A DNA stretch of 33,820 nucleotides from Osedax symbiont Rs2 (GTDB lineage: Bacteria; Pseudomonadota; Gammaproteobacteria; Pseudomonadales; Balneatricaceae): positions 1-33,820 of the forward strand of contig ASZI01000099.1 in NCBI GenBank assembly GCA_000416315.1, in the 5' to 3' direction. The position numbers and the translations under genes were made by a program. Shown here piece by piece: positions 1 to 7,650 of this stretch. The notes below the pieces were generated by a model that was given only the letters and a program-made list of their open reading frames with translations, searched no databases and was not told where the DNA came from. Positions within the stretch are counted from its first letter, which is position 1. Every line of letters starts with the position of its first letter.

Positions 1-510
1 TGAAATATCCTCCCCGCGGGCAGTAGCGATATCTCTAAAAAATGTGGCGAAGACTTGTAACAACATGAGAAATATACCAGTCGTCATAATGACTTTAATC
101 GGGGCCATAGCGGGTCCCCATGATGAATTTTTGTGGGTGTCGTATTTAATCGCGTATTCAGTACTTCCCCAACCGCCATACAGCAGAACTAACATGTAAA
201 AGATCAGGAATACAGATGTAACAACATCGACTTTCGCTCTGGTGGTCATAGACCAATTGGAGTAAAACACGTCCATACGTACATGAGCTCTGTTTTGCAG
301 TGAGTAACCACCGCCGAGCAAATAGTATGCGGCCATGGTAAATTGTGCTAATTCAACCGCCCAGATAACCGGCATGTTGAACGCTGCGCGGGATAATGTG
401 GCGTAGAGTAAAATAGCTATCATCACTAATACCATGTACATGGCAATGCGACCTACTACTCTATTGATCTTTTCAACCCATTTAACATAGCTTTTAATAA
501 AATTGGGCAA
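1..510 (-). CDS. dctQ: TRAP transporter small permease (DctQ family), 3' part beyond window
   Basis: Reading the minus strand from 510 to the window edge gives 170 codons without a stop, so the gene is cut at its C-terminal end by the window start. The translation has hydrophobic segments around residues 25-45, 50-68, 90-110 and 135-155, as expected for the four-helix DctQ subunit of tripartite ATP-independent periplasmic transporters. The motif RAHVRMDVFY is typical of the family, in which Q(N)RAHVRVD follows helix 2. DctQ joins the large permease DctM in the inner membrane; dctM would be expected next, outside the window. The start is TTG at 508-510, supported by an AGAGGA ribosome binding site 8 bases upstream; the first ATG in frame lies far inside helix 1. 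It follows dctP on the same strand after a 149-base gap with stem-loops. Confidence 0.9.
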   Translation of the reverse strand, partial: MPNFIKSYVKWVEKINRVVGRIAMYMVLVMIAILLYATLSRAAFNMPVIWAVELAQFTMAAYYLLGGGYSLQNRAHVRMDVFYSNWSMTTRAKVDVVTSVFLIFYMLVLLYGGWGSTEYAIKYDTHKNSSWGPAMAPIKVIMTTGIFLMLLQVFATFFRDIATARGEDIS

Positions 511-556
511 GAGCTATTCCTCTGAATAAAACATTTGCTAAAAAGACAGCGTAAAA

Positions 557-617
557 GCTGATCTGCTATTGGATGACGTAGCCCGGTGGGGGTGTAAATC
601 AGCTGCTAGCAGATCAG
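557..617 (-). repeat. Inverted repeat in dctP-dctQ gap, 11-bp arms
   Basis: The arms 558-568 and 607-617 are perfect reverse complements (CTGATCTGCTA / TAGCAGATCAG) with a 38-base loop. On the minus-strand transcript the structure lies between the dctP stop and the dctQ start. No T-run follows it, so it is not a simple terminator. Its role in mRNA processing or stability is inferred. Confidence 0.6.
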
Positions 618-625
618 TTGTGAAC

Positions 626-651
626 TCAATGCCGCAACACTGCGGCATTGA
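626..651 (-). terminator. Strong stem-loop directly after dctP (attenuator or mRNA stabiliser)
   Basis: A perfect 11-bp inverted repeat, TCAATGCCGCA (626-636) and TGCGGCATTGA (641-651), with a 4-base loop lies 9 bases past the dctP stop codon on the minus strand. There is no U-tract after it. It is therefore more likely a stability or partial-attenuation hairpin that raises DctP over DctQM than a full terminator. Confidence 0.7.
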
Positions 652-659
652 TTCAACGC

Positions 660-1718
660 TTAATAGCGGTAAGGTGCACCGGCATTTTTCATAGTGACTG
701 CGTAATCTTTTAGAATCTTGACAATCTTAGCGCTGCGCTCGCTTTTGGCGGCGATTTCATCCCAGTACTCATAGGCGGCGTTCTCAATTGTTTTCCACTC
801 GTTTTCAGGGATAGTGGTAAGCTCTAATTTACCACCAGTGGTACGGTAGTGCGCCTCTCCCCACCAGTACCAGTGTTGACGGTAGTAGTGTGAACTATCC
901 ATGCACAGCTTGAACAAGGTTTGTAAATGCTCTGGTAATTCATTCCAGCGATCTTCATTGGCGAAGTAAGAGCCACTCCAGGCGCCGGAAATATTGTTGG
1001 TTAAGTAGTAGTTGTTAACATCAGCCCAGCCCACAGTGTAAGCTTCGGTAATGCCTGACCAGGCGATACCGTCCAGCTCACCGGTCTGCATAGCTACTTC
1101 GACATCTTCCCAGGGAAGAGTGACCGGCACTACACCGAACTTCTTCAGGAAGCGGCCACCTGTTGGGAAAGTAAAGATACGCTTTCCCTCAAGGTCCTTA
1201 ACGCTGCGAATAGGCTCCTTAGTGGTGAAGTTACAAGGATCCCAGGCACCGGCACTCAGCCACTTAACGCCTTCAACTTCGCCGTAAGCTTCTTCCCAAA
1301 TTTCGTTGAGACCATAGTGATTAAACAAAGTAGGGACGTCCAGAGAATAGCGCGATGCAAACGGGAAGTAAGCACCAAAAACACCGACATCTACCGGTGC
1401 AGCTATAGAGTCATCGTCTGACTGGACTGCATCTATAGTGCCGCGCTGCATGGCACGAAATAATTCACCGGTTGGCACTAGCTGGTCGGCGGTGTAGAGC
1501 TCAATAATCATTTCGCCATTGGCTGCTTTGTTAAAAGCATCGATGGAAGGTTTGATTACATGCTCAGCGAGAGAGGCGCCTGCGTAAGTTTGTAAGCGCC
1601 ATTTGATCGGCTTGTTTTTGGCGTGCACATAAGGTGCGCCAATGGTTGCGGCCGCCGCGGCTGCGCCCGCTCCCATACCGGCTTTCGTCAGAAAGTCGCG
1701 TTTGTTCATCTTCTTCAT
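660..1718 (-). CDS. dctP: TRAP transporter substrate-binding protein (DctP family)
   Basis: Periplasmic solute receptor of the TRAP system whose membrane part begins at 510. The 352-residue length is normal for DctP proteins. Residues 1-33 form an export signal of Tat style: KRDFLTKAG with KR in place of the twin RR, then a long alanine/glycine stretch ending at YVHA. The mature part contains WRLQTYAG, a family-typical beta-1 start, and the central block VTLPWEDVEVAMQTGELDG, which matches the conserved ligand-binding helix of DctP proteins, where an Arg or Trp binds the carboxylate. The start is ATG at 1716-1718 behind an AAGGAG site 6 bases away. Substrate is probably an organic or amino/keto acid, but this cannot be read from sequence. 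It is preceded by a formylglutamate amidohydrolase-family gene on the same strand. Confidence 0.92.
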   Translation of the reverse strand: MKKMNKRDFLTKAGMGAGAAAAAATIGAPYVHAKNKPIKWRLQTYAGASLAEHVIKPSIDAFNKAANGEMIIELYTADQLVPTGELFRAMQRGTIDAVQSDDDSIAAPVDVGVFGAYFPFASRYSLDVPTLFNHYGLNEIWEEAYGEVEGVKWLSAGAWDPCNFTTKEPIRSVKDLEGKRIFTFPTGGRFLKKFGVVPVTLPWEDVEVAMQTGELDGIAWSGITEAYTVGWADVNNYYLTNNISGAWSGSYFANEDRWNELPEHLQTLFKLCMDSSHYYRQHWYWWGEAHYRTTGGKLELTTIPENEWKTIENAAYEYWDEIAAKSERSAKIVKILKDYAVTMKNAGAPYRY

Positions 1719-1826
1719 TGTTAACTCCTTACTTTGTTTACTTTATTTTTGGAAGTAACTGTTTACCTATAAACCTTTGAAAAACGACTTAAATGCGACC
1801 TTTCGGTGACATCTAAATGATTGAAA

Positions 1827-2570
1827 TCAAAGGTTAGCTTGCAATAAAGTTGCCAGGATTTTTGCAAATTTACGTTGGCCGCTGACATCGCTGATCAAGC
1901 TGTTTTTTACTTCGATCATGACATTTTCTAGATGTCGGGCACTGCCATGTAGCTCTAGTGTGTGGGTGACGCCATCAGCTGCACTATAAGGTTGATTTTG
2001 CTCAATGCTCAACTCAGTGTGTAGTTGTTGTCCTGCAACGACTAATTTCTCGGCCCAACTGGAATCTTCAGCGTTGATGAAACCTATGTCTAGCTCGCGC
2101 TGAACCTGGTGTAAAATAGGATTAAAGCTGTGAATAGTGACAATAATGTTACGAAGATTAGAAGCGCGTTGATCCAAAAGTTGCGAAATGATGCGATGAA
2201 AGGGGTAGTAGATATCATTGGCCCGGGCGCTTTTTTCACTGGCACTGAGGTTTAAGTTACCCGGGATGCTGGTGTCGTCACTTACTTGAACGATAGCGCT
2301 GTCGGCGCTCGGGGGTCTATTACAATCATAGAGTAGCCTGGATTGTGTTTGCAGCACTAAAGGTGCGTTTAGTATTTCGGCTAAATTTCTAGCCAGTTGT
2401 TCAGCACCAATATCCCAAGCTATGTGTTGCTCGATTTCTATGTTTGTTAGTCCAAGGTTTTTATAGCCATCTGGGATATGTTTGCTGGCGTGCTCACAGA
2501 TAATAAAAAAACTGGAATCACCTTGCTGATTAATAATCTTAGCAACCTTGCTACCTTTGATATCAGTCAC
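1827..2570 (-). CDS. N-formylglutamate amidohydrolase family protein
   Basis: 247 residues covering one complete N-formylglutamate amidohydrolase (HutG/FGase, PF05013-type) domain. Recognisable family blocks are FIICEHASKHIP near residue 22, with the metal-site E and H, the segment HIAWDIGAEQLA near 50, RLLYDCNRPP near 83, HSFNP near 147, and a late VMIEVKNSLI, where the conserved E of EIRND is kept. Characterised members hydrolyse N-formyl-L-glutamate to glutamate and formate in histidine breakdown; here no other hut genes are visible, so the true substrate may be a different N-acyl compound brought in by the adjacent TRAP system. The start is GTG at 2568-2570 with AGGAG 5 bases upstream. 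The gene runs toward dctP with a gap of about 110 bases, so co-transcription is possible. Confidence 0.85.
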   Translation of the reverse strand: MTDIKGSKVAKIINQQGDSSFFIICEHASKHIPDGYKNLGLTNIEIEQHIAWDIGAEQLARNLAEILNAPLVLQTQSRLLYDCNRPPSADSAIVQVSDDTSIPGNLNLSASEKSARANDIYYPFHRIISQLLDQRASNLRNIIVTIHSFNPILHQVQRELDIGFINAEDSSWAEKLVVAGQQLHTELSIEQNQPYSAADGVTHTLELHGSARHLENVMIEVKNSLISDVSGQRKFAKILATLLQANL

Positions 2571-2997
2571 TGCGGCTCCTTTAAATTGAGATATGCGAAA
2601 AAAAATTAGTGGTCTCAGTTCAACCTAACACTGCAGCTTGTCGATTCTACTTAGCTGCAGTGGACAATAACCAAGACCAACACTGTTGAATGCACAACAT
2701 AGGAATCGAACAGCTAGCCAGGTACAGGCATACTTGAAGATTCATCCTGTGCAAAAATATCTGCTCAAAGATAGCTTGTGTATTGTTATTGCATTTATAA
2801 AACTGTCGGAATATTTACACAAAGTTTTTAATAGGTCAATATCTTTACAAAGTAATGCTGTTTGTAGTAATTTAGTGTAAAAAATAACCACAATGCAAAT
2901 TGAATATGTACAGTGGACTGTCTATGTTGGCAGATGCACTGTTATCTAGACTGATTGAAAGATAAAATAATAATTTATAATCTATCGGAAGTAGTCA
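2571..2997. promoter_or_regulatory. Divergent control region between amidohydrolase gene and rpiR-type gene
   Basis: This 427-base AT-rich stretch separates two divergent genes and holds no convincing gene; one 64-codon ORF in it has no ribosome binding site. It contains a 10-bp perfect inverted repeat (2629-2638 and 2653-2662, CACTGCAGCT/AGCTGCAGTG). It also has a short palindrome ACAGTGGACTGT at 2910-2921, sharing the octamer CAGTGGAC with 2658-2665. A TATAAT lies at 2976-2981, but it is too close to the rpiR start to be its obvious -10 box. The inverted repeats are candidate sites for the RpiR-type regulator; this is inference. Confidence 0.5.
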
Positions 2998-3867
2998 ATG
3001 ACAACAGATTCCCGTGGCACCATAGTTGAATTGATCAGAGCAAATTACACTGACTTTACCCGCTCCGAACGCAAGTTAGTGGACGCATTAATCTCAAACT
3101 ACCCTGTTGCCGGTTTAGTCAGTATTACCGAATTTGCTAAAAATGGTGACGTTTCAACACCGACAGTGTTACGGATGATTAAGAAAATTGGCTACAGTGG
3201 TTTTCCAAAATTTCAGAATGTACTGCGTGAAGAACTACAGGCAACTTTGTCAAACCCCATCGTTAAGCATGAACGCTGGAGCTCAGAAGCCCCTGAGGAA
3301 CATGTAATCAACCGCTTCGCCACTGCCACTATGAATAATTTGAGCCAGACGCTCAGTCAGATTGATCCCAAGGTTTTTGATAAAATTGCGCATTTAATTG
3401 CCGCCAAAGATAACAGCTTATTCATCGCAGGTGGACGCATCACCCACAGCATTGCCGACTACTTGTTTACTCACTTGCAAGTTGTACGCACCGACGTGCA
3501 TATGCTGCCATCCTCTATCAGTTTGTGGCCACATCAGTTATTAAATATGAAAAGTGGCGACCTGCTGGTTATTTTTGATGTGCGTCGCTATGAGACCGAT
3601 CTGTATAAATTTGCCGAGTTGGCAGCCAGTCGTGGTGTGCAAATAGTGCTGTTGACCGATCAGTGGATGTCTCCTATATCATCGCTGGCCAGTTACTCAA
3701 TTAATGTCAGGATAGAGGTCCCTTCCGGCTGGGATTCAGCAGTAGTGACGTTGTTCTTTGTCGAAGCGCTGATTGCCGCGGTTGAGAACGAACTGTGGGA
3801 TGAGACCAGCCAGAGAATGACAGAGTTGGAAGGTATTTTAAATGCCACCCAGAGATTTCAAAAATAA
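2998..3867 (+). CDS. RpiR/MurR family transcriptional regulator (HTH + SIS domains)
   Basis: 289 residues with the two-domain structure of RpiR regulators. The N-terminal helix-turn-helix spans about residues 1-80; typical text is FTRSERKLVDALISNYP, followed by SITEFAKNGDVSTPTVLRMI and GYSGFPKFQ. The C-terminal SIS sugar/phosphosugar isomerase-like domain spans about 125-265, with IAGGRITHSIADYL and GDLLVIFDVRRYETD. SIS domains of this family bind phosphorylated sugars or other small anions; here the expected SRS-type loop reads DVRRYE, suggesting a ligand other than a common sugar phosphate. The start is ATG at 2998 with GGAAG 6 bases upstream. Its divergent position makes it the likely local regulator of the amidohydrolase/TRAP genes; it could also affect the downstream ABC operon. 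Confidence 0.9.
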   Translation: MTTDSRGTIVELIRANYTDFTRSERKLVDALISNYPVAGLVSITEFAKNGDVSTPTVLRMIKKIGYSGFPKFQNVLREELQATLSNPIVKHERWSSEAPEEHVINRFATATMNNLSQTLSQIDPKVFDKIAHLIAAKDNSLFIAGGRITHSIADYLFTHLQVVRTDVHMLPSSISLWPHQLLNMKSGDLLVIFDVRRYETDLYKFAELAASRGVQIVLLTDQWMSPISSLASYSINVRIEVPSGWDSAVVTLFFVEALIAAVENELWDETSQRMTELEGILNATQRFQK

Positions 3868-4437
3868 TTGTGCCTGTGTTTGCTATGAACGATGTAATAA
3901 TATTAACTGGACCCTTGGTTAATGCCAATCTGGTTGGGACAAGAAGTCCGAGAAAATGCCAACCTAAGAGATGGCTAAAAATTCCACTTGAGTGCTAACA
4001 AAGTACCTAGGTGTTGATAGAGAGATTATTTAACGATAGAGAAGAAGTGAGTTAACAGCGGCTATAGTTTTATGACACTAGTCAGCGGCTGCCCTGCTAG
4101 AGTTTGCAATTGTGAATATTTAATTTTTACGGCAAACTGCTACAGGAGACCATCGGAAATACGGAATTGATTTTAGTGCCTTACATCTACAAATCATGTC
4201 TGAAAAAAGATAATAACGCTCAGTTAAACTGAGCCAGACAGATAGCTAGATAGCAGTCTAAAGGTTGATACCACCAGAAATTAAAGATTTTAGCTGAAAT
4301 CTGACAGAGCTTACAGGCCTAGCGCCTCGGTGCTGACAGGTATCAGATAAATAGAACAAGCCGGTTATTATTTAGTTGCGACACTAAATGATAGTGTGTT
4401 TGAGATTTTAATGAAAAGGTAACCGAGAGGAAAAACA
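3868..4437. promoter_or_regulatory. 570-base leader/intergenic region before the Opp-type operon
   Basis: No supported gene lies here; a 37-codon ORF at 3885-3998 lacks a ribosome binding site. The notable elements are a 17-base perfect palindrome at 4218-4234 (8-bp arms around a central A) and two mutually exclusive short stems at 4371-4397. The octamer CAGCGGCT also appears twice around 4057-4092. The length and AT-rich nature fit a regulated promoter plus long leader for the transporter operon. I cannot place the promoter with confidence. Confidence 0.4.
4218..4234. promoter_or_regulatory. Perfect palindrome, candidate operator
   Basis: GCTCAGTT-A-AACTGAGC is a 17-base perfect dyad located about 200 bases upstream of the first gene of the Opp-type operon. 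Its symmetry and size fit a dimeric repressor site. The binding protein is unknown; the RpiR-type regulator at 2998-3867 is a nearby candidate. Confidence 0.45.
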
Positions 4438-6477
4438 ATGAAAAAAATAATTATTCCCAGTATTGCTTTAGCGGCGTTGAGCACTTCAGTGTTTGCTGCA
4501 TGTCCACAGGTGACTGTAGACAATGCAATGGGCGTACCCGCAGGTGCTTATCCGCAACAATATGAATTAGCTGAATTTCAAAGTGCAGCAAACTGTACGT
4601 TGACATTTAGCGGTAACCCAGCGGCCGAAGCATTAAACGGTCGTATTCGCGGCAATCCGGCGCTGCCTTCTCTGGCTCAGCGTATACCCCAAGAACCCCT
4701 AGTAGTCGCGCCCTATAGTGCCATAGGTAAATACGGCGGCACCTTAGATGTCTTATCCAATGCGACTGAGGCGGGTACCTCTGACTTTTTATCAGTGCGC
4801 CACGTTAACTTAGTGCGCTATTCAGATGACTTACAGACGATAGTGCCCAACATTGCTAAGAGCTGGTCATGGAATGATGATTTCACTCAGCTGACCTTCA
4901 AATTGCGCAAGGGCCACAAGTGGTCGGACGGTGCGCCTTTCAGTTCTGCCGATGTAAAGTATTGGTATGACAATCTGGCACTGAACAGTAAGGTCATTGC
5001 CAAGCCAAAAGATTATGTATTGGTCGCCGGCAAACCTATGACAGTAGACGCACCTGATGCGCAAACGGTTATTTTCAATTTGCCATCACCTAAGCCTGGA
5101 TTACTGGCGCACTTTGCGACAAGTTTTGCTCAGGGGTTCCAGCCTAAACACTTCCTCGGAAAATGGGATCCGCAGCTAAACGCAGATGCGGACAAGATGG
5201 CTCAAGCGGCTGGCTTTGAAAATGGTCTGGCTGTTCTCTCTGCCTATTTTGGTAACTCTGATTGGACAGACACCCCCTCGCCACTGCTAAACAGTCCGCA
5301 AAAAGTGGCTAAGCTACCTGCAGATGTAGTGCCTACCTTGGAGTCACATATCACTGTTGCAGATTCAACCGAAGGTCGCCATCTGGTTGCCAACCCTTAT
5401 TTCCATATGGTTGATACGGCGGGGAAAAAACTGCCGTACATCAGTGAACAAGATGAAATTTACATCAATGAAAACGAAGTTCGACTGTTAAAGTTAGTGA
5501 ATTCAGAGGTTGATTACAAATCTCAGTCGCTGCAATTGCCATCGGTGCCACAGTTACTCGATGGTAGAGAAAAAGGAGACTACAGTATTGACCTTCGACC
5601 GGAAATTACCTTGTCGTCTTTTGGCTTTAACGTAACTTCGGAGAATCCAGAGAAACGTAAAGTGTTTGGTGATGTTCGATTCCGCCAGGCGATGTCAGTG
5701 GCAATTAACCGTGACGAAGTCAACGAAGTGGCATTTTTTGGCATGGGTAATCCCGCTCAGTACATAGGTTTCTCTCCGGCGCCAAGTTTTGTCGATGCCA
5801 AGTGGTCTAAGTATAAAACTGAGTATGATGTTAAAGCTGCCAATGCACTGTTAGATCAGATAGGTATGAAAGATCTCGACGGTGATAAATACCGTGAATT
5901 ACCTAACGGTGAAAAGTTCGTACTCAATATCCAGTACTCAACTCAAGGTGTTGCAGGACAAATGGTCGAGCTAGTAGCTCAACATTGGTCTAGTGTCGGA
6001 GTTAAAACCACCGTCAAAGAAGTGACCCCGGACGAATATCGCTCGGCCCAATCATCTAACCAGCTAGATGTCGTGGTTTGGCGTAAGAGTCAGCCTATTG
6101 CAATTGTGCTGGGTAACAATGAGTTGTGGGTACCACCATTTGAGAACTACTTTGGTGGCCGCGTGGGTATGTTGTGGGCTGAATGGGTCGACTCAAACGG
6201 AAGCAGTGGTGTTGAGCCACCGGCGTACGTTAAAGAGTTGATCAGTGATGTTAATGCTTTCCAATCTGAGTCGGCAGGTACTGCAGCCTCTGATGCGTTA
6301 GGTTCTAAGCTAGTGCAAAATATGGTAGAAAATTTACTGTTTATCGGTGTAGTACAAGCTCCGGCCCCTATCTACCACCGCAATGCATTGAAGAACTTCA
6401 CTGAGTTTAAAACCCACTCTTATGAGTACTATAGAACTTACCCGTACCGGGCCACACAGTGGTTCCTGGATGAGTAA
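4438..6477 (+). CDS. ABC transporter substrate-binding protein, family 5 (Opp/Dpp type), enlarged
   Basis: 679-residue periplasmic receptor. A Sec signal peptide covers residues 1-20 or 21 (KK, hydrophobic core, cut after VFA). After an extra N-terminal stretch with two cysteines (C22, C53; possible disulfide) comes the family 5 core. LVRYSDDLQTIVPNIAKSWSW followed by LTFKLRKGHKWSDGAPFSSADVKY is the classic signature of this family, and RFRQAMSVAINRDEVNEVAFFG is its second conserved block. Family members are usually 500-560 residues, so this one is about 120 longer. Such receptors bind peptides, opines or, in several bacteria, oligosaccharides; the substrate is not readable here. The start is ATG at 4438 with a GAGAGGA site. 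It heads a five-gene operon; 163 bases with three hairpins separate it from the first permease. Confidence 0.9.
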   Translation: MKKIIIPSIALAALSTSVFAACPQVTVDNAMGVPAGAYPQQYELAEFQSAANCTLTFSGNPAAEALNGRIRGNPALPSLAQRIPQEPLVVAPYSAIGKYGGTLDVLSNATEAGTSDFLSVRHVNLVRYSDDLQTIVPNIAKSWSWNDDFTQLTFKLRKGHKWSDGAPFSSADVKYWYDNLALNSKVIAKPKDYVLVAGKPMTVDAPDAQTVIFNLPSPKPGLLAHFATSFAQGFQPKHFLGKWDPQLNADADKMAQAAGFENGLAVLSAYFGNSDWTDTPSPLLNSPQKVAKLPADVVPTLESHITVADSTEGRHLVANPYFHMVDTAGKKLPYISEQDEIYINENEVRLLKLVNSEVDYKSQSLQLPSVPQLLDGREKGDYSIDLRPEITLSSFGFNVTSENPEKRKVFGDVRFRQAMSVAINRDEVNEVAFFGMGNPAQYIGFSPAPSFVDAKWSKYKTEYDVKAANALLDQIGMKDLDGDKYRELPNGEKFVLNIQYSTQGVAGQMVELVAQHWSSVGVKTTVKEVTPDEYRSAQSSNQLDVVVWRKSQPIAIVLGNNELWVPPFENYFGGRVGMLWAEWVDSNGSSGVEPPAYVKELISDVNAFQSESAGTAASDALGSKLVQNMVENLLFIGVVQAPAPIYHRNALKNFTEFKTHSYEYYRTYPYRATQWFLDE

Positions 6478-6505
6478 CAGCGACTAAAAACTATAAAACT
6501 AGCAA

Positions 6506-6531
6506 CTGCGGGTATGCATCAATACCTGCAG
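6506..6531 (+). repeat. Stem-loop 1 of three after the Opp-type receptor gene
   Basis: CTGCGGGTAT (6506-6515) pairs with ATACCTGCAG (6522-6531) over 10 positions with one G-U pair and a 6-base loop. No T-run follows, so it is not a classic terminator. Confidence 0.65.
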
Positions 6532-6540
6532 CACTGCCCT

Positions 6541-6569
6541 TAAGCAGAGCTGTTTTCCAGTTCTGCTTA
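6541..6569 (+). repeat. Stem-loop 2 of three after the Opp-type receptor gene
   Basis: TAAGCAGAGCTG (6541-6552) pairs with CAGTTCTGCTTA (6558-6569) over 12 positions with one G-U pair around a TTTTC loop. It begins 9 bases after stem-loop 1. Confidence 0.7.
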
Positions 6570-6579
6570 CTAACCCAAC

Positions 6580-6615
6580 ATTTCTCATAAGTCACAGCGC
6601 TGCTGTGTGAGAAAT
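6580..6615 (+). repeat. Stem-loop 3 of three, just before the first permease gene
   Basis: ATTTCTCA (6580-6587) pairs with TGAGAAAT (6608-6615), and inside it CACAGC (6593-6598) pairs with GCTGTG (6602-6607) with a 3-base loop and a 5-base bulge. The GGTGGAGG ribosome binding region of the permease gene starts about 6 bases after the stem, so folding here could affect access to it. Confidence 0.65.
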
Positions 6616-6640
6616 AATTAGGTGGAGGCTACTAAGGCCT

Positions 6641-7645
6641 ATGCTGCAATTTGCACGCTTCACATTTACCCGCGCGTTTCTGGCCATGTTCACGTTGATA
6701 TTGGTCTCATTTATTGTTTTTTCGTTAATGGAGCTTGTGCCAGGTGACTGTGCAGAACGCTATCTGGCGTTTAAGAATACTCAAGGTAGTGGGATTTCCC
6801 TTGCCGATATAGAGGCGGAACGAATCCGCCTGGGCTTAGATCAGCCTTATCTGACCCGCTGGGTTGCCTGGATAGGCAACGCCTTTGTCGGAGACTTTGG
6901 CAACAGTTGCATCTTGAGATTAAACATTGCCGATTTACTCGGTGAGAAGTTTTATATCTCTCTAGGTATTTGTTTAGCATCACTGTTACTGGCATATTTA
7001 ATTGCGGTACCGGCTGGCATATTGTCAGTGGTTTCTAAAAGCAAAGCGTTGAACAACGGCATTCGCTTCACCAGTTACTTAGGGCTGGCTATGCCTAACT
7101 TCCTGTTGGCGCTGATTATCATGTTATTTTCCACCATCATGTTCGGTGATTCACTAACCGGGCTATTTAGTGCTGAATTCAGAGATGCCCCCTGGAGTAC
7201 TGAGAGAGTAGCCGATTTCTTATCACGGGCCTGGTTACCTGTCTTTATCTTAGGTTGGTCGGCGACCGCATTTGCCTTGCAAACGGTGCGCGCACTGATG
7301 TCCGATGAAGTAGGCAAACTCTATGTGACTGCTGCACAAGCTCGTGGAGTGACAGGCAGACGATTATTATGGCGTTATCCGGCCCGACACGCACTGGGAC
7401 CAATAATTAACTCTCTGGGGTTTGACTTAAACCGGATCTTTAATGAATTGCCGATCGTTGCGTTGATTTTAACCCTGACAGATGCCGGGGCACTATTGAT
7501 CGATGCACTGGCAAGATCCAACGATCAGCAGCTGGCCGGCGCTATCATCTTTTTGTTGACCGCCAGCATTGTCGCACTCAATTTTATCACCGACATAATT
7601 TTAGCGCTGACTGACCCAAGAGTCAGACGCAGCATTTTAGGGTAG
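6641..7645 (+). CDS. ABC transporter permease 1 (DppB/OppB family)
   Basis: 334-residue inner-membrane permease with a first transmembrane segment at about 10-30, and further helices near 105-135, 145-170, 195-215 and 300-325. The opening layout (RFTFTRAFLAMFTLILVSFIVFSLMEL, then VPGD and a segment with LGLDQPYLTRW) is the standard DppB/OppB N-terminus. The EAA coupling loop appears as YVTAAQARGVTGRRLLWRYPAR near 230-250, ending in the family-typical ...RHAL..I. It should form the heterodimeric channel with the next gene product. ATG at 6641 is preceded by GGTGGAGG and AAGG. It is 5 bases upstream of permease 2, indicating tight translational coupling. Confidence 0.9.
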   Translation: MLQFARFTFTRAFLAMFTLILVSFIVFSLMELVPGDCAERYLAFKNTQGSGISLADIEAERIRLGLDQPYLTRWVAWIGNAFVGDFGNSCILRLNIADLLGEKFYISLGICLASLLLAYLIAVPAGILSVVSKSKALNNGIRFTSYLGLAMPNFLLALIIMLFSTIMFGDSLTGLFSAEFRDAPWSTERVADFLSRAWLPVFILGWSATAFALQTVRALMSDEVGKLYVTAAQARGVTGRRLLWRYPARHALGPIINSLGFDLNRIFNELPIVALILTLTDAGALLIDALARSNDQQLAGAIIFLLTASIVALNFITDIILALTDPRVRRSILG

Positions 7646-7650
7646 AGAAT

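Noticed and set aside
2700..2730. Segment resembling part of a tRNA 3' half (GGAATCGAAC)
   Set aside because: No cloverleaf arms or acceptor stem can be drawn around it.
2686..2880. 64-codon ORF in the rpiR/amidohydrolase gap
   Set aside because: No ribosome binding site, AT-rich regulatory-looking sequence and no recognisable protein features.
3885..3998. 37-codon ORF after the RpiR-type gene
   Set aside because: No ribosome binding site and no domain or signal features; probably chance.
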